NCBI RefSeq assembly: GCF_000384115.1
Contig: NZ_KB913029.1
Location: 530,907-594,906, forward strand
Direction: 5' to 3'
DNA from: Sporichthya polymorpha DSM 43042
Lineage (GTDB): Bacteria; Actinomycetota; Actinomycetes; Sporichthyales; Sporichthyaceae
DNA length: 64,000 nucleotides
Made by a program: the position numbers and the translations under genes
In this document: piece after piece, positions 7,595 through 17,455 of the stretch
Numbering within the stretch: position 1 is the stretch's first letter
Layout: every line of letters begins with the position of its first letter
The notes under the pieces: generated by a model
What the model was told of the DNA's origin: nothing
Databases searched by the model: none
Seen by the model: only the letters and a program-made list of their open reading frames with translations

Positions 7595-8829
7595 GCCGCA
7601 GCGCCAACGGCCGATCGTCGATCCATGAGGGAGCCGACGGCTATTGGCACGGATGGGTCACCGTCGGCGTCCGCCCAGACGGCACACCGGACCGTCGACA
7701 CCGCATGGCCCGCACCAAAGCAGAGCTCACCACCAAGGTGCGCGAACTCGAAAAGAAGCGCGACGCCGGACAACTGACGCCAGCGGGGTCAGTGCCCACC
7801 GTTGCGGAGTGGCTGCGGACGTGGCTGGACACCATTGCGCCGCGGACCGCGTCCGCGACGACCATCGAGACCGTCTACCGTCCACGGGTCGAGCGGTGGG
7901 TGATCCCCCGCATCGGCGGGCACCGACTGGACCGCCTACGTCCGGAGCATCTGGACGCCCTATATCTGGATCTGGCCGCCGCGGGACTAGCGACCAAGAG
8001 TGTCCTGATGGTTCACCAGATCCTCAGCCGCGCGTATCGCATGGCGATGCGCCGCGGAATCGTCGGACGTAACATCACCGCCTTCGTCGACCCACCACGG
8101 CACCGCGAGCCCGAGATGAGTCCCCTCACTCAGGACGAGGCTCGCCGCATCCTCACCGCCGCAGCCGACGTGCCGAACAGCGCCCGGTGGTCGGTCGCAC
8201 TGGCACTCGGCCTCCGCCAGGCGGAGGCGCTGGGCCTGCGCTGGCAGCACGTCGACCTCGACCGCCAACAGATCCGGGTGTTCCAGCTGCGACAAGAGCC
8301 GTATAGGCACGGCTGCGAACAACCCGCGGTCTGCGCCGAGGGCCGCCACCGGAGCCGATGCGGATCGGGCTGCGCTGGCCACGCCCGCTACTGCCCCCAG
8401 CGAGTCGGCGGTGATTGGCGGTTCCATGAACCGAAAGGCGGCAAAGCCCGCACCATAGTCCTGCCCGCTCCATTGGCCGACCAACTGGTCCAACACCGCG
8501 CCGCTCAGGACGCCGCGCGGACCGCCGCCGGGCCGATGTGGCACAACCTCGACCTGGTCTTCACCCAACCGGACGGCCGGCACCTCAGCCCCGAGCAGGA
8601 CTGGCGAGCCTGGAAGGGCCTACTCAAGGCCGGCGGCGTGCCCGACGCCCGACTTCACGACGCCCGCCACACCGCCGCCACGCTGCTGCTGGAGCAGGGG
8701 GTCGACATCCGTGTAGTCCAGCAGATCCTCGGGCACTCCTCCCTGGCCGTGACTAAGCGCTACACCCACGTCACCGACACCCTCGCCCGCCAGGCCGCCG
8801 ACCGGATGGGGCGGGCCCTGTGGGACTGA
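7591..8829 (+). CDS. int: Tyrosine recombinase / site-specific integrase
   Basis: This 412-residue phage-type integrase contains an N-terminal AP2-like arm-binding region (about residues 10-60), an SAM-like core-binding domain (65-165) and the catalytic domain. Catalytic residues are visible: Arg209 (LGLRQAEAL), Lys282 (PKGGKARTI), His356-x2-Arg359 (LHDARH), His382 (LGHSS) and Tyr391 (KRYTHV). An insertion between the second and third motifs (about residues 238-272) carries five cysteines and several histidines (Cys242, 248, 257, 261, 268). It starts at TTG overlapping the excisionase stop. It ends 162 bp from the tRNA-Leu 3' end. Confidence 0.93.
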   Translation: MSRSANGRSSIHEGADGYWHGWVTVGVRPDGTPDRRHRMARTKAELTTKVRELEKKRDAGQLTPAGSVPTVAEWLRTWLDTIAPRTASATTIETVYRPRVERWVIPRIGGHRLDRLRPEHLDALYLDLAAAGLATKSVLMVHQILSRAYRMAMRRGIVGRNITAFVDPPRHREPEMSPLTQDEARRILTAAADVPNSARWSVALALGLRQAEALGLRWQHVDLDRQQIRVFQLRQEPYRHGCEQPAVCAEGRHRSRCGSGCAGHARYCPQRVGGDWRFHEPKGGKARTIVLPAPLADQLVQHRAAQDAARTAAGPMWHNLDLVFTQPDGRHLSPEQDWRAWKGLLKAGGVPDARLHDARHTAATLLLEQGVDIRVVQQILGHSSLAVTKRYTHVTDTLARQAADRMGRALWD

Positions 8830-8900
8830 TCGGTGGCGGGCCAGCGGTCGGCGAGAACGGCCTGGACGCTGGCGGACGCCCCCAAACGGGGACGGCCGCC

Positions 8901-8930
8901 GCTACTGAACTGCTACTAGAACTGCTACTA
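8901..8930. repeat. Tandem 12-bp repeats, probable integrase arm-binding sites
   Basis: GAACTGCTACTA occurs twice without a gap (8907-8918 and 8919-8930), preceded by a partial unit GCTACT. Its position between the integrase gene and the tRNA attachment site is where attP arm-type sites are expected. Confidence 0.6.
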
Positions 8931-8991
8931 GGCCGCGCCGCGAACCACAACTCGACCGAGTCGAAACCGGCGTTTGCGCAGGTCAGCGCGG

Positions 8992-9075
8992 TGCCCGGGA
9001 CGGGATTTGAACCCGTACTCCCTTGCGGGAAGCGAGGTTTAAGCTCGCCGCGGCTGCCAGTTACGCCACCCGGGC
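8992..9075 (-). tRNA. tRNA-Leu (anticodon TAA)
   Basis: The minus strand folds as a class II tRNA. The acceptor stem pairs GCCCGGG with CCCGGGC. The anticodon stem GCGAG/CTCGC encloses loop CTTAAAC with anticodon TAA. A long variable arm (TTCCCGCAAGGGAG) is followed by the T-arm ACGGG-TTCAAAT-CCCGT. CCA is not encoded. This is the tRNA reading UUA, the counterpart of Streptomyces bldA. Its 3' half faces the integrase gene and is presumably the attachment core of the element, restored on integration. Confidence 0.95.
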
Positions 9076-9135
9076 AGGATGGGGCGGGCTCACGTTACCG
9101 AGCATGGGCCGGTGTGGAGCGGAAGGAGCTCTGTC

Positions 9136-11292
9136 GTGCCGGTGCGAGGACCGCTGCGCGGGCTGCTCCTCGCTCTGATCGCGGGCGTCACCGCGCTGGC
9201 GGTGGTGACGGGGTGGGTCCACACCCAGATCGCCGACGACCGGGCCTTCGCCAACCGCACCGTCGACGCGCTGGCCCAGCCGGAGGTGCGGCAGGTGGTG
9301 GCCGCGGCCGTGGCCGACGAACTCGCGGTCCGGGTGCCGCGAGCCCTTGAGTTCCGCCCGGTCATCGAGATCGCGGTGGAGGGCGTCGTGGCCTCCCCGG
9401 CGTTTCGCGGTGTCTTCGTCGCGGCCGTCCGCGACCTGCACCGCACGATCCTCGACGGCAGCGACGAGACGGTCACGCTGCGCCTGGTCGACCTGGTGCT
9501 CGTGGTCAAGACCCAACTGGCCGTGCTCAATCCCGAGCTCGCGGACCTGATCCCCGACGATCTCACCGACTCCCTGGTGCAGATCTCCGCCGACTCCCTC
9601 CCCGGAGGTTCGCTGCGGAGCCTGGACGGGGCCTCGCGGGCCGCGCCGGTCCTGCCGATCGCCGCGCTGGGCCTGCTCGGGGCCCTGGTCCTCACCGGCG
9701 GCTACACCCGCCGCACGCTGGCGACCGGCGGGGTGGCCGTGGCGTGCGGCGCGGCCCTGGGGTACGCCCTGCTCGTCGGCACCGCCGCCGTCCTGGGGAG
9801 GAGAATCCGCGGCGCCCTCGGCCCGCAGGCGGACATCGTGGAGTCCGCGATCCGCGCGGAACTGCTCGACGGCGCGGGCTACGTCGCGACCCTCGCCGGG
9901 TCCGCCGGGCTGGTCTTCGCCGGCAGCGTACTGCTCAGCGCACGTGGGGTGCGCCCGCTGGACCTCGTGCACCTGGCCCGCCGGACGTGGCTGCGGGGAC
10001 GGGGGCGCGGTCGGCGGACGGTCGAGTGGGTGGCCCTCGCGGTCCTCGGCGCCTGGATGGTGCTGCAGCCGGAGGCGGCGCTGCGCGCGGGCGTCGTCGT
10101 CACCGGTACCGCGCTGGTGACGGTCGCGGTCGGGGAGATCCTGCGGCTGACGTTGCCGGACGCCGCGGCCGACCCGCCCGTGGACCCGGCCCGGGATTCG
10201 GCTCGCGCGCGGCGCGCGTGGCGCCTGCATCCGGCGGTCGCGGTCGCCGTGATCGCCACCGTGTCCGGCGCCGGCGTCGCGGTGGCGGTGACCCAGGGCG
10301 GCGGCAGCGGCGACGCGCGGTCGCGGCAGGCGGTGACCGACCCGCGGTGCAACGGGAGCGTGCTGCTCTGTGACCGCCGCCTGGACGCCGTCGTCCTCGC
10401 GATGACGCACAACTCGAACTCGGCCACGTCCGACGGTTACGTCAAGGCCAACCACGTGACCGGGATCCGGTCGCAGCTCGACGCCGGCTACCGGGGGCTC
10501 GCCCTCGACGTGTACGCCGGACTGCGCAATCCCCGGACCCCGAACGTCGTCATCACCGACCGCACCGTGCCGAGCGGTCCCGAGCGTGCGGCGTTGATCG
10601 CGGACATCGGAGCCGCTGCCGTGCGGGCCGCCGAGGAGATCCGCGACCGAGCGCTGGCCGCCGGCGGCGAGCGGGACCTCTACCTGTGCCACGCACTGTG
10701 CGAGATCGGCGCCACACCGGCCGAGCGGGAGCTGCGCGGCATCCGGAAGTGGATGGACGCCCACCCCCGCGAGGTGCTGGTGATCGTCGTGCAGGACGAG
10801 GTGCCCGCCGCGCAGATCCTCCCGGTTTTCGAACGCGCGGGCCTGGCCCGGCTCGCGCATCGTCAGGACCTCGAGGACCCGTGGCCGACGCTGGGAGAGC
10901 TGATCGACTCCGGTCGGCGGCTGGTGGTTTTCGCGGAGCAGTCCGGCGGCGAGGCGCCGTGGTGGCACGCGGCGTACCGGTACCTGCAGGAGACCCCGTT
11001 CTCGGTCGCCCGGGTCGAGGACTTCTCCTGCGCACCGGCCCGCGGCGGGACCGATCCCCGGTTGTTTCTGGTCAACCACTTCCTGTCCCCGCCGAGTCGC
11101 GCCAAGGCCGAGAAGGCCAACGCGGCGCCGGTGCTCGCCGAGCGCCTGATTCGGTGTCAGCAGGAGCGCGAACGACTGCCGAACCTCGTCGCCGTCGACT
11201 TCCACGCGACCGGCCAGGTGCTCGAAGTGGTGCGGAGGCTCAACGGTGTCCCCGCTCCGACGGACCAGGGCCCCGGCTCTCCGGTTTCGTGA
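9136..11292 (+). CDS. Membrane-anchored PI-PLC-like phosphodiesterase domain protein
   Basis: The 718-residue protein has a TM helix near residues 10-30 and a long soluble loop. Several TM segments follow between about 170 and 345, and another around 375-395. An extracellular PI-PLC X-like domain (about 400-700) has a catalytic-type MTHNSNS, a QLDAGYRGLALDVY stretch and a second-histidine region LYLCHALCEIG. Such domains are related to phosphatidylinositol-specific phospholipase C, but bacterial family members have unknown substrates. GTG at 9136 is preferred over an upstream start because GGAAGGAG lies 7 bases before it. Its 3' end overlaps the convergent UDG gene by 53 bp. Confidence 0.75.
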   Translation: MPVRGPLRGLLLALIAGVTALAVVTGWVHTQIADDRAFANRTVDALAQPEVRQVVAAAVADELAVRVPRALEFRPVIEIAVEGVVASPAFRGVFVAAVRDLHRTILDGSDETVTLRLVDLVLVVKTQLAVLNPELADLIPDDLTDSLVQISADSLPGGSLRSLDGASRAAPVLPIAALGLLGALVLTGGYTRRTLATGGVAVACGAALGYALLVGTAAVLGRRIRGALGPQADIVESAIRAELLDGAGYVATLAGSAGLVFAGSVLLSARGVRPLDLVHLARRTWLRGRGRGRRTVEWVALAVLGAWMVLQPEAALRAGVVVTGTALVTVAVGEILRLTLPDAAADPPVDPARDSARARRAWRLHPAVAVAVIATVSGAGVAVAVTQGGGSGDARSRQAVTDPRCNGSVLLCDRRLDAVVLAMTHNSNSATSDGYVKANHVTGIRSQLDAGYRGLALDVYAGLRNPRTPNVVITDRTVPSGPERAALIADIGAAAVRAAEEIRDRALAAGGERDLYLCHALCEIGATPAERELRGIRKWMDAHPREVLVIVVQDEVPAAQILPVFERAGLARLAHRQDLEDPWPTLGELIDSGRRLVVFAEQSGGEAPWWHAAYRYLQETPFSVARVEDFSCAPARGGTDPRLFLVNHFLSPPSRAKAEKANAAPVLAERLIRCQQERERLPNLVAVDFHATGQVLEVVRRLNGVPAPTDQGPGSPVS

Positions 11293-12106
11293 CCGGGTCG
11301 GCCGCAGCGACGGCCGCCGCCCGCCCGAGCACGGCGTCGAGCATGGATTCGGTCAACTTGCCGGTGAAGGTGTTCTGCTGGCTGGGGTGGAACGAGCCGA
11401 GCAGCAGCAGCTCGCCGGCCGGGCCGTCGAGGGTGTACTCGGCCGCGTGCCCGAACTTCGGCTTCGGCCGCGGGATGACGACGCCGTTCGCGGCCAGGGT
11501 GGCGAGCGCCGCCTCCCACCCGAACGAGCCGAGGCAGACGACGGCGCGGACGTGCGGCAGCACCATCGCGACCTCGCGGTCGAGCCAGGGCCGGCACGCG
11601 TCGCGCTCGTCGTTCGTCGGCTTGTTCAGCGGCGGGGCGCAGCGGACGGCGGCCGCCATGCGCGTGGAGATCAGGCGCTGACCGTCCCCCGCGTGCGTCG
11701 AGGTCGGGATCGCGGCCAGCCCGACCCGGTGCAGCGAGGCGAACAGCCAGTCGCCACTGCGGTCGCCGGTGAAGATCCGGCCCGTGCGGTTCCCGCCGTG
11801 CGCGGCCGGGGCCAGACCGACGATCAATACCCGAGGCTGGTCGTCCCCCCACCCGGCGATCGGCCGACCCCAGTACGGCTCGTTGATGTACGCCTTCCGC
11901 CGCTCGACCGCGACCTGCTCCCGCCACGCCACCAGCCGCGGGCAGGCCCGGCACACGGACTGACGTGCCGTCAGCTCCGCCAGGTCGGGGGCGCTCCTCG
12001 CCAGCTTCCGGACCGCGGCCGCCGTCCCGGCCACCGGCGTCGCCGCCGTCGCCGGGTCGTCGGGCCACCCGGTGCCCGGTAGGACGAACGGCCGACGATC
12101 ACTCAC
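11240..12106 (-). CDS. Uracil-DNA glycosylase, family 5 (UDGb-type)
   Basis: The 288-residue protein matches the iron-sulfur UDG superfamily. It has motif A GLAPAAHGGNRTGRIFTGD, typical of family 5 where family 4 has GEAPG. Motif B-like HPSQQN lies near residue 250, and cluster cysteines begin at Cys52-x2-Cys55 (SVCRACPRL), with others in VRCAPP and RDACRPW. It excises uracil, hypoxanthine or other deaminated bases from DNA. The GTG start follows a TAATGT -10-like hexamer by 6 bases with no Shine-Dalgarno sequence, so translation is probably leaderless. It is divergent from the P450 gene across a 29-nt palindrome. Confidence 0.88.
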   Translation of the reverse strand: MSDRRPFVLPGTGWPDDPATAATPVAGTAAAVRKLARSAPDLAELTARQSVCRACPRLVAWREQVAVERRKAYINEPYWGRPIAGWGDDQPRVLIVGLAPAAHGGNRTGRIFTGDRSGDWLFASLHRVGLAAIPTSTHAGDGQRLISTRMAAAVRCAPPLNKPTNDERDACRPWLDREVAMVLPHVRAVVCLGSFGWEAALATLAANGVVIPRPKPKFGHAAEYTLDGPAGELLLLGSFHPSQQNTFTGKLTESMLDAVLGRAAAVAAADPVTKPESRGPGPSERGHR

Positions 12107-12147
12107 CCACCGACATTAACAGCCACCCGCCCGCGACCGTCCGCACC

Positions 12148-12176
12148 GTCGACAAGGGGTGACACCCCTTGTCGAC
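12148..12176. repeat. Perfect palindrome centred on TGACA, divergent UDG/P450 promoter region
   Basis: Arms GTCGACAAGGGGT and ACCCCTTGTCGAC flank the trinucleotide GAC. Its core AAGGGGTGACACCCCTT recurs, slightly varied, at 57151-57220. It sits upstream of both genes rather than behind either, so an operator or mobile repeat is likelier than a terminator. Confidence 0.75.
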
Positions 12177-12290
12177 GAGAAGGCGTCGGAATTCGGCGGT
12201 GGCGGCGGGGCGGGGAGTGCGGGACGATCGGGCTGCCCGAAAGCTCACCACCCCCGAAAGCTCAAGCCCAAGAGCACGCAGGGAGCAGCG

Positions 12291-13550
12291 ATGCCGGCCT
12301 ACCGGACGATCGAGAACATCCAGCTCGGCGACGTGGAGTTCTGGAAGCAGCCGCTGTCGGAGATCGACCGGGCCTTCGCGGCCCTGCGGGAGGAGTCCCG
12401 CCGCGGGGGTGGACTGTGCTTCCACGAAGAGGTCACGCCGATGGGCAGTGACACCCCCGGGCCCGGGTACTGGTCGGCGGTCACGTTCGACGACGTCCGG
12501 ACGGTCAACCGCGACCAGCAGGTGTTCTCCTCCGCGTCCGGCGTGATCTCCGGCGACTCGGACCCCGAGTACCTCGCCGTCGGGTCGATCATCGTGATGG
12601 ACAACCCGCGGCACCACCAGCTGCGCAGCCTGGTCTCGAAGGCGTTCACCCCGCGGACGCTGGCGCAGGCCGAGGCCTCGATCCGCGACCGGGCGCGGCG
12701 GCTGATCGACGCCGCCCGCGAGACCGGCGGGTCGTGCGACTTCGTCTCCTCGTTCGCCGCTCCCCTGCCGCTGCAGGTCATCTGCGACATGCTCGGCATC
12801 CCCGAGTCCGACGAGGCACAGGTCTTCCACTGGACCAACGTGCTGCTCGGCCTCGGCGACACCGAGCTGGTGACCAGCGCCTCCGACCTGACGACCGTCG
12901 CGACCGAGTTCCTCGGCTACGCCGCGCGGCTCGGCGTCGAGCGCGCGGAGCACCCCGGCGACGACCTGGCCTCGCTGCTGATGCAGGCCGAGGTCGATGG
13001 CGAGCGCCTGACGCCGTTCGACTTCGCTGCCTTCGTCGTCCTGCTCTCGATCGCGGGCAACGAGACCACGCGGCACGGCCTGTCCTGGGGCATGCATCTG
13101 CTCACCGAGCACCCCGACCAGCGCGCGCTGCTGACGGAGAACTACGAGGAACTGGCGCCGCGCGCGGTCGAGGAGATCGTCCGCTGGGCCAGCCCGATCC
13201 TGCACATGCGCCGCAAGGCGCTGACCGACACCGTCGTCGGTGACACCAAGATCGCGGCCGGCGACAAGGTCGTGATGTGGTACTGGTCGGCCAACCGCGA
13301 CGAGGACGTCTTCGCCGACGGGCACCGCTTCGACATCCAGCGTCCCAACGCCGGCGAGATGGTCGGCTTCGGCGGCGGCGGGACCCACTACTGCCTCGGC
13401 GCGAGCCTCGCCCGGCGCGAGATGACGATCATGTTCGACGAGATCCTGCACAGCCTGCCCGACCTGCAGATCACGGCCCCGCCGAACCGGCTGCAGGCGA
13501 ACTTCGTCAACGGCATCAAGTCGATGCCGTGCGAGTTCTCGGTGGCCTGA
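12291..13550 (+). CDS. Cytochrome P450 (CYP125/CYP142-like)
   Basis: This 419-residue soluble monooxygenase has the I-helix oxygen motif (AGNETTRH), the K-helix ExxR (EEIVRW) and the heme loop GFGGGGTHYCLGASLARRE with the axial thiolate near Cys368. The sequence around HMRRKALTDT and the short N-terminus resemble actinobacterial P450s acting on sterol or alkyl side chains (CYP124/125/142). The substrate is not deducible. The ATG at 12291 is chosen because the family starts close to it and GGGAG lies upstream. No ferredoxin gene is adjacent. Confidence 0.88.
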   Translation: MPAYRTIENIQLGDVEFWKQPLSEIDRAFAALREESRRGGGLCFHEEVTPMGSDTPGPGYWSAVTFDDVRTVNRDQQVFSSASGVISGDSDPEYLAVGSIIVMDNPRHHQLRSLVSKAFTPRTLAQAEASIRDRARRLIDAARETGGSCDFVSSFAAPLPLQVICDMLGIPESDEAQVFHWTNVLLGLGDTELVTSASDLTTVATEFLGYAARLGVERAEHPGDDLASLLMQAEVDGERLTPFDFAAFVVLLSIAGNETTRHGLSWGMHLLTEHPDQRALLTENYEELAPRAVEEIVRWASPILHMRRKALTDTVVGDTKIAAGDKVVMWYWSANRDEDVFADGHRFDIQRPNAGEMVGFGGGGTHYCLGASLARREMTIMFDEILHSLPDLQITAPPNRLQANFVNGIKSMPCEFSVA

Positions 13551-13553
13551 GCC

Positions 13554-14105
13554 TCAGTCTCGCACCGGCTCGTAGCGCAGGATGAAGGCCCCGGAGGCGA
13601 GATCCTGCCGACCGACCAGGCGCAGGTCGACGTGCTCGGTCAGGCCCGCGAACAGGTACGGCCCGTGCCCGGCGAGCCGCGGCCAGACGAGGAACTCGTA
13701 GGAGTCGATCAGGCCGAGTCCGGCTAGTGCGAGCGGCAGCTGCATCCCGCCGGTGTAGAGCGGTCCGCCCGGCTGTTCCTTGAGGTCGCGGACGAAGGTC
13801 TCCAGATCCCCGCGCACGATCTCTGCGTTCCAGTCGACTGTTTCCAGCGTGCTCGTCACGACGTACTTGCGCGCCGCGTCGATCTCGCGGGCGAACGGGA
13901 GCATCCACTCCGGGACGTCGGCGAGGATCCCCGGGGGCCGCCAGGCCGCCTCCATCATCTCGTAGGTCACGCGGCCGAACAGGAGCCCGTCGGCGCGCGC
14001 GATCTGCTCCATCGCGAAGCGGTGGACGTCCTCGTCGGGGGTGATCGCCAGGTGGTCGCAGCAACCGTCGACCGTCAGATTGATCGAGTACCGGAGCGGG
14101 CGCAT
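13554..14105 (-). CDS. Dihydrofolate reductase / RibD C-terminal-family protein
   Basis: The 183-residue protein has the RibD_C fold signature: an N-terminal MRPLRYSINLTVDG strand, FGRVTYEMM, an NADPH-binding stretch GGPLYTGGMQLPLAL and DSYEFLVWP. Members are small NADPH reductases of mostly unknown substrate, related to DHFR and riboflavin-pathway pyrimidine reductase. It is convergent with the P450 gene, 3 bp apart, and lies downstream of ppx on the same strand. It may be a stand-alone reductase; nothing here ties it to folate or flavin synthesis. Confidence 0.8.
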   Translation of the reverse strand: MRPLRYSINLTVDGCCDHLAITPDEDVHRFAMEQIARADGLLFGRVTYEMMEAAWRPPGILADVPEWMLPFAREIDAARKYVVTSTLETVDWNAEIVRGDLETFVRDLKEQPGGPLYTGGMQLPLALAGLGLIDSYEFLVWPRLAGHGPYLFAGLTEHVDLRLVGRQDLASGAFILRYEPVRD

Positions 14106-14120
14106 CCGCCCAACCTACGG

Positions 14121-15062
14121 TCACGAGGCGAGGGAAGCCGCGATCCCGTCGAGGATGTCGTGCTCGGAGGCGATCAGGTCGAGCTCGCCGAGGCGGCGGA
14201 CGATCCGGTCCACCACCAGGGCACCGGCGCCGATGACGTCGACGCGGCCGGGGTGCATGACGCCGATCGCGGCCCGCTGGTCCTTGGTCGCGGCCAGCAT
14301 GCGGGCCGAGATCTGATGCACCGTCTCGGCGGGGACGCGCGTGCCGTGGATCGCGACCGGGTCGTACGCCTCCAGGCCCAGCGAGATCGCGGCGATGGTC
14401 GTCACCGTGCCCGCGACGCCGATCAGCGTCCGCGCCTTCTCCAGCGGCACCACCTCGGCCGCGAGGTCGATCGCGGCGTCGATGTCCGCGGTGGCGGCGG
14501 CGATCTCCTCCGCGGTGGGCGGGTCCGAGTGCAGGCGCCGCTCGCGCATCCGCACGCACCCGACGTCCACCGACCGCGACGCGAGGACGCTCGCGGCGCC
14601 GTCGGCCACGTCGCCGAGGACGAACTCCGTCGACCCGCCGCCGACGTCGACGACGAGGTACGGCCGGGCCAGGTCCGCATCGGTCGCGGCGCCCAGGCCC
14701 GCGGTCGCGCCGGCGAACGAGAGCGCGGCCTCCTGCTCCCCGGTGACGACCTCGGGCTCGACGCCGAGGATCTCGGCGATCCCGGCCCGGAACTCGGCGG
14801 CGTTCTCCGCGTCCCGGGAGGCGCTGGTCGCGACGAACCGGATCCGCTCCGCTCCCGCCGCCCGGATCGCCTCGGCGTACTGGCGGGTCGCGGCGAAGGT
14901 CCGCTCCAGCGCCTCCGGCGCGAGGCGGCCGGTCGCGTCCACGCCCTGTCCGAGCCGGACGACCAGCATCCGGCGGTCGACGTCGACCAGCCCGGAGTCG
15001 GTGACCTCCGCGATCAGCAGGCGGATCGAGTTCGTCCCGCAGTCGATACCGGCGACTCTCAC
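14121..15062 (-). CDS. ppx: Exopolyphosphatase / guanosine pentaphosphatase (Ppx/GppA)
   Basis: The 313-residue enzyme belongs to the ASKHA superfamily: phosphate-1 motif GIDCGTNSIRLL, then VATSASRDAEN, the catalytic-Glu region GEQEAALSF and phosphate-2 motif VVDVGGGSTEFV. It would degrade polyphosphate or pppGpp in the cytoplasm. It is the short actinobacterial two-domain type without the C-terminal HD part. The GTG start overlaps the stop of DUF501 by GTGA. The order eno-ftsB-DUF501-ppx is conserved in actinobacteria. Confidence 0.92.
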   Translation of the reverse strand: MRVAGIDCGTNSIRLLIAEVTDSGLVDVDRRMLVVRLGQGVDATGRLAPEALERTFAATRQYAEAIRAAGAERIRFVATSASRDAENAAEFRAGIAEILGVEPEVVTGEQEAALSFAGATAGLGAATDADLARPYLVVDVGGGSTEFVLGDVADGAASVLASRSVDVGCVRMRERRLHSDPPTAEEIAAATADIDAAIDLAAEVVPLEKARTLIGVAGTVTTIAAISLGLEAYDPVAIHGTRVPAETVHQISARMLAATKDQRAAIGVMHPGRVDVIGAGALVVDRIVRRLGELDLIASEHDILDGIAASLAS

Positions 15063-15559
15063 GGGTCCACCTCCACGCAGGGCCCCTTGCGCCACCACTC
15101 GCCGAGGAGTTCGAGCGCCTCGTCCCCGAGCGGGTTGACGCCGGGGCCGGCGGCGAGCGAGTGCCCGACGAGGACGTGAAGGCACTTGACCCGCCGCGGC
15201 ATCCCACCGGCGGAGGTGCCCGCGATCTCGGGGACCTCCTCGATCTCGTCCCGCGTCGCGAGGTAGGCCTCGTGGGCACGCTGGTACGCCCCCGCGAGCT
15301 CGGGGTCGTCGGCCAGACGGGCCGTCATCTCCCGCATCAGACCCGAGGCCTCGAGGGTCCCGATCGCCGAGGCGGCGGTGGGGCAGGTCAGGTAGTACAG
15401 CGTCGGGAACGGGGTGCCGTCGTCGAGGCGCGGCTTGGTCTTCACCACGTCGGGGAGCCCGCACGGGCACCGGTGCGCGACGCCGACCGCGGCCCGCGGA
15501 GGTCGACCCAGTTGGGCCTTCACCACGGCGGCGTCGGCGGGCTCGAGGCCCGAGGTCAC
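15059..15559 (-). CDS. DUF501 domain protein
   Basis: This 166-residue protein belongs to a conserved actinobacterial family of unknown function found between ftsB and ppx. It has a Cys-containing GVAHRCPCGLPDVVKTKPRL segment, then PFPTLYYLTCP and the C-terminal RVKCLHVLVGHSLAAGPGVNPLGDEAL. The paired Cys and His could bind metal, but no activity is known. GTG at 15559 overlaps the ftsB stop (GTGA) and is overlapped by ppx, so the three genes form a translationally coupled string. Co-inheritance with ftsB hints at cell-envelope growth; that is inference. Confidence 0.85.
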   Translation of the reverse strand: MTSGLEPADAAVVKAQLGRPPRAAVGVAHRCPCGLPDVVKTKPRLDDGTPFPTLYYLTCPTAASAIGTLEASGLMREMTARLADDPELAGAYQRAHEAYLATRDEIEEVPEIAGTSAGGMPRRVKCLHVLVGHSLAAGPGVNPLGDEALELLGEWWRKGPCVEVDP

Positions 15560-16110
15560 GGAGCCGCCCGCCCCGTGGGCAGCTCGCTGACGGGCTGCGC
15601 GGCCTCGTCGACGGAGTCGAGCATGCGGTCCCACCACGGGCCCTCGGCCTTGGCGCGGGCCTCCTGCTCCTTCTGCACGAGCATCGGGTCGGAGACGCGG
15701 AACGCCATCTCGCCGGGCATCACGTAGTGCAGGCGGCGCCGGGCCTCGCGCTCGATCGCGTACGGCTCGTTCGCCGCGGCGACCTGCCTCTCGAGTTCGG
15801 CGACGCGCTCGGTGTCCTGCGCGACCTGCTGCCGAAGGTCGGAGATGTTGTTGCGCTGCGCGACGTAGCGCTGGGCCGGGATCGCCACCGTCATCGCGAC
15901 GACGAACAGCACGGCCGCGAACACCGCGGCCCGCCGTGTGAAGTAGCTGCGGGGGCCGCTGCCCGGCGGCGTGACCGCGACCGGCGCGGCCTGGGCCGGG
16001 ATCCGCGCCCGGCCGCTGTGCACCGCCGGCCGCGCAGCGCCGCGGCTCGCGGCCGGGCGAGCCCGGTCCCGAGACGTCGGTCGCGCGGCGGCGCGGCGGG
16101 GCACCTTCAC
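15556..16110 (-). CDS. ftsB: Septum formation initiator FtsB/DivIC
   Basis: The 184-residue bitopic protein has a long basic, Ala/Pro-rich cytoplasmic N-terminus (about 55 residues), one TM segment (about 60-82) and a periplasmic coiled coil (ISDLRQQVAQDTERVAELERQVAAAN). The conserved YAIEREARRRLHYVMPGE follows. It is a divisome component that works with FtsL and FtsQ. It lies 7 bp downstream of eno and overlaps DUF501. The N-terminal extension is a common actinobacterial feature. Confidence 0.88.
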   Translation of the reverse strand: MKVPRRAAARPTSRDRARPAASRGAARPAVHSGRARIPAQAAPVAVTPPGSGPRSYFTRRAAVFAAVLFVVAMTVAIPAQRYVAQRNNISDLRQQVAQDTERVAELERQVAAANEPYAIEREARRRLHYVMPGEMAFRVSDPMLVQKEQEARAKAEGPWWDRMLDSVDEAAQPVSELPTGRAAP

Positions 16111-16117
16111 GTCAGAC

Positions 16118-17410
<1,293 letters not shown>

Positions 17411-17455
17411 TCAGACAGCGCTGACGACACTACCGAGCGTTCGCAACGCGACGGC

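Larger units (their letters stand above)
1..8991. mobile_element. Right part of a decayed integrative element carrying mercury resistance
   Basis: The integrase gene runs into the 3' end of tRNA-Leu(TAA), the usual arrangement for a tRNA-integrated actinobacterial element. Inward from it lie an excisionase-like gene, a frameshifted MobF relaxase, a broken serine recombinase and the mercury genes. I did not find a second copy of the tRNA 3' segment between base 1 and the integrase, so the left attachment site should lie outside the window. The left limit is therefore unknown, and whether the blaI pair belongs to the element is an inference. Conjugation functions look inactive because the relaxase is broken, while integrase and excisionase are intact. 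Confidence 0.7.
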
